Assembly (NCBI GenBank): GCA_030748805.1
Contig: JASMLG010000079.1
Location: forward strand, 1 to 7,645
Reading direction: 5' to 3'
Source of the DNA: Phycisphaerales bacterium
GTDB taxonomy: Bacteria > Planctomycetota > Phycisphaerae > Phycisphaerales > SM1A02
DNA: 7,645 bases
Below the pieces are notes generated by a model that did no database searches, had not been told where the DNA came from, and was given only the letters and a program-made list of their open reading frames with translations. How positions within the stretch are numbered: position 1 is the stretch's first letter; every line of letters begins with the position of its first letter. Of the stretch, positions 6,551-7,645 are shown in pieces. The position numbers and the translations under genes were made by a program.

Positions 6551-7645
6551 ATGCAACAAGAAACGAAAGTAAATTTAGCTCGCCCACTTACATTAGCCCT
6601 TGGTGCGACCACTGGGATGTGGGTATTTGCGTATATAGCACTCCTATTTTCTGGGCAAGCCGGTGGCGAAATCCTCTTCGTTTTAAGCGCATTGTGCATT
6701 CCGTTTTCTACAAGGTACGCTGTCTCAAAAAGTGAAGGTGCACTTGTTGGAGCCATTTCTGCTCTCATAAATTTGTTACTTGTTGGGAGCATAGTTGGTG
6801 GAAAAGCACCCGGCGAAATGGCTATGCTTGGTATCGTTTGGTCACTTTGTTTGTTTGTTGTTTCCATTACGCTTGGCATCTTTGGCGCGTCGTTTCGCAA
6901 GAATGTGCAAAATTGTGACAAGAACATCGATTGGAAATATTCTTTCTTTGTCGTATCTAGTGCACTTGTTTTTTTAATGTTAGTAACAGGTGGGCTAGTG
7001 ACAGGCATGGAAGCGGGACTCGCCGTGCCGGATTGGCCAAACAGTTATGGCCACAACATGTTGCTCTATCCCTTAACGGAAATGGTTTCAACTGAGAACG
7101 AAGGTGTTTTCTTTGAACATGCACATAGATTGACTGGTATGTTCGTCGGGCTGGCTTCGCTCATCATGGTTGTTAGCGCATTTCGTTGGAAAACAACAAC
7201 AGCAGTTCGATGGTTAGCAGTGATAGTTTTTCTTCTTGTATGCACTCAAGGACTTCTCGGTGGACTCCGTGTGACAGGGCACCTTACTCTTTCACAAGAT
7301 CGCAGCGTTCTTGCCCCGAACCTATGGATTGGAGTTACTCATGGAGTTGTTGGACAACTAATATTCGCGGGTTTCATTTGGCTTAGTGTGATGATGTCGC
7401 CAAGTTGGAAAAATGCGGAGCAGTCAAGGTATAAGAAAGATACTTTTTGGACTGGACTTCTTGTTGCCGCAATGGTTTTGCAACTTGTTCTTGGTGCTCT
7501 TTATCGCCATATGATTAGCGACGTTGACCTTGCATCAAAAGCAACTCATGTTTTGTACACACATATTGCTGTTGCGGTTCTCGTTCTTGTATTTGCAAGT
7601 GTTGCTGGTTTACGTCTAGTCGGAAGAAGCAATGCAACGCTTAGA
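6551..7645 (+). CDS. ctaA: heme A synthase (COX15/CtaA family) with an extra N-terminal membrane domain, partial at the 3' end
   Basis: The frame is open for 365 codons from the ATG at 6551 to the window edge. An in-frame TAG at 6533-6535 makes this the first possible ATG. The product converts heme O to heme A in the membrane. The CtaA part starts with the helix at about 131-152 and TGGLVTGMEAGLAVPDWPNS (146-165). Candidate heme ligands are His192 in the ExxHR motif (EHAHR, 189-193), His264 (THGVVGQ) and His338 (THIAV); the fourth expected histidine would lie beyond the edge. Residues 1-130 form an additional domain with about four hydrophobic helices (12-33, 40-58, 63-83, 90-112) before the usual first helix; the family normally starts close to that helix. 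No Shine-Dalgarno motif precedes the start. The gene is divergent from ctaB, its pathway partner. Confidence 0.92.
   Translation, partial: MQQETKVNLARPLTLALGATTGMWVFAYIALLFSGQAGGEILFVLSALCIPFSTRYAVSKSEGALVGAISALINLLLVGSIVGGKAPGEMAMLGIVWSLCLFVVSITLGIFGASFRKNVQNCDKNIDWKYSFFVVSSALVFLMLVTGGLVTGMEAGLAVPDWPNSYGHNMLLYPLTEMVSTENEGVFFEHAHRLTGMFVGLASLIMVVSAFRWKTTTAVRWLAVIVFLLVCTQGLLGGLRVTGHLTLSQDRSVLAPNLWIGVTHGVVGQLIFAGFIWLSVMMSPSWKNAEQSRYKKDTFWTGLLVAAMVLQLVLGALYRHMISDVDLASKATHVLYTHIAVAVLVLVFASVAGLRLVGRSNATLR

Noticed and set aside
6521..6559. Longer ctaB start at a TTG (adds 13 residues)
   Set aside because: It would overlap the ctaA start codon, and the extra residues do not belong to the conserved family region.
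6532..7008. 158-codon minus-strand open frame
   Set aside because: It is antisense to ctaA and low-complexity in composition, with no motif or family resemblance.
1..7645. CRISPR array, tRNA/rRNA, insertion sequence, phage or defence genes
   Set aside because: No regularly spaced repeats, RNA gene signatures, transposase-like frames or terminal inverted repeats were seen; nearly all bases are accounted for by respiratory and heme A genes.

Overview
The window carries the distal part of an aerobic respiratory gene cluster plus the heme A biosynthesis genes that serve it. The combination of an apparent alternative complex III (Act) subunit tail, a small single-helix protein, an SCO protein with a C-terminal membrane anchor, an A2-type caa3 oxidase (YSHPAVY motif in subunit I) and a CtaA with the planctomycete-like 'AVPDWPNSYG' signature suggests a Planctomycetota or related PVC-group bacterium, probably marine or aquatic and of fairly low GC. 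This taxonomic guess rests on gene order and motif memory, not on a search.

Layout. (1) Bases 1-4502, plus strand: the 3' end of a probable actF, a 110-residue membrane protein, sco, coxB (CuA domain fused to cytochrome c), coxA and coxD. Gaps are 2-11 nt or a 4-nt ATGA overlap, so this looks like one transcript entering from the left. (2) Bases 4503-4533: a 31-nt convergent gap with a perfect 8-bp inverted repeat. (3) Bases 4534-6520, minus strand: ctaB (heme O synthase) followed by a cysteine-free DUF3179 membrane-anchored protein that overlaps it by 8 nt. (4) Bases 6521-6550: a 30-nt divergent gap with a GTATAC core that could give a -10 element in both directions. (5) Bases 6551-7645, plus strand: ctaA (heme A synthase) with an extra N-terminal membrane domain; it runs off the right edge in frame.

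How it works together. ActF belongs to a quinol:cytochrome c oxidoreductase, which would pass electrons to the caa3 oxidase made of CoxB, CoxA and CoxD. SCO delivers copper to the CuA site. CtaB converts heme B to heme O and CtaA converts heme O to heme A for CoxA. No subunit III gene (coxC) is present between coxA and coxD, where it is often found.

No tRNA, rRNA, CRISPR, insertion sequence, phage gene or defence system was seen. This is essentially a respiratory locus; the points of interest are the 110-residue protein, the missing subunit III, the cysteine-free DUF3179 protein, the CtaA N-terminal extension and the compact divergent promoter region.
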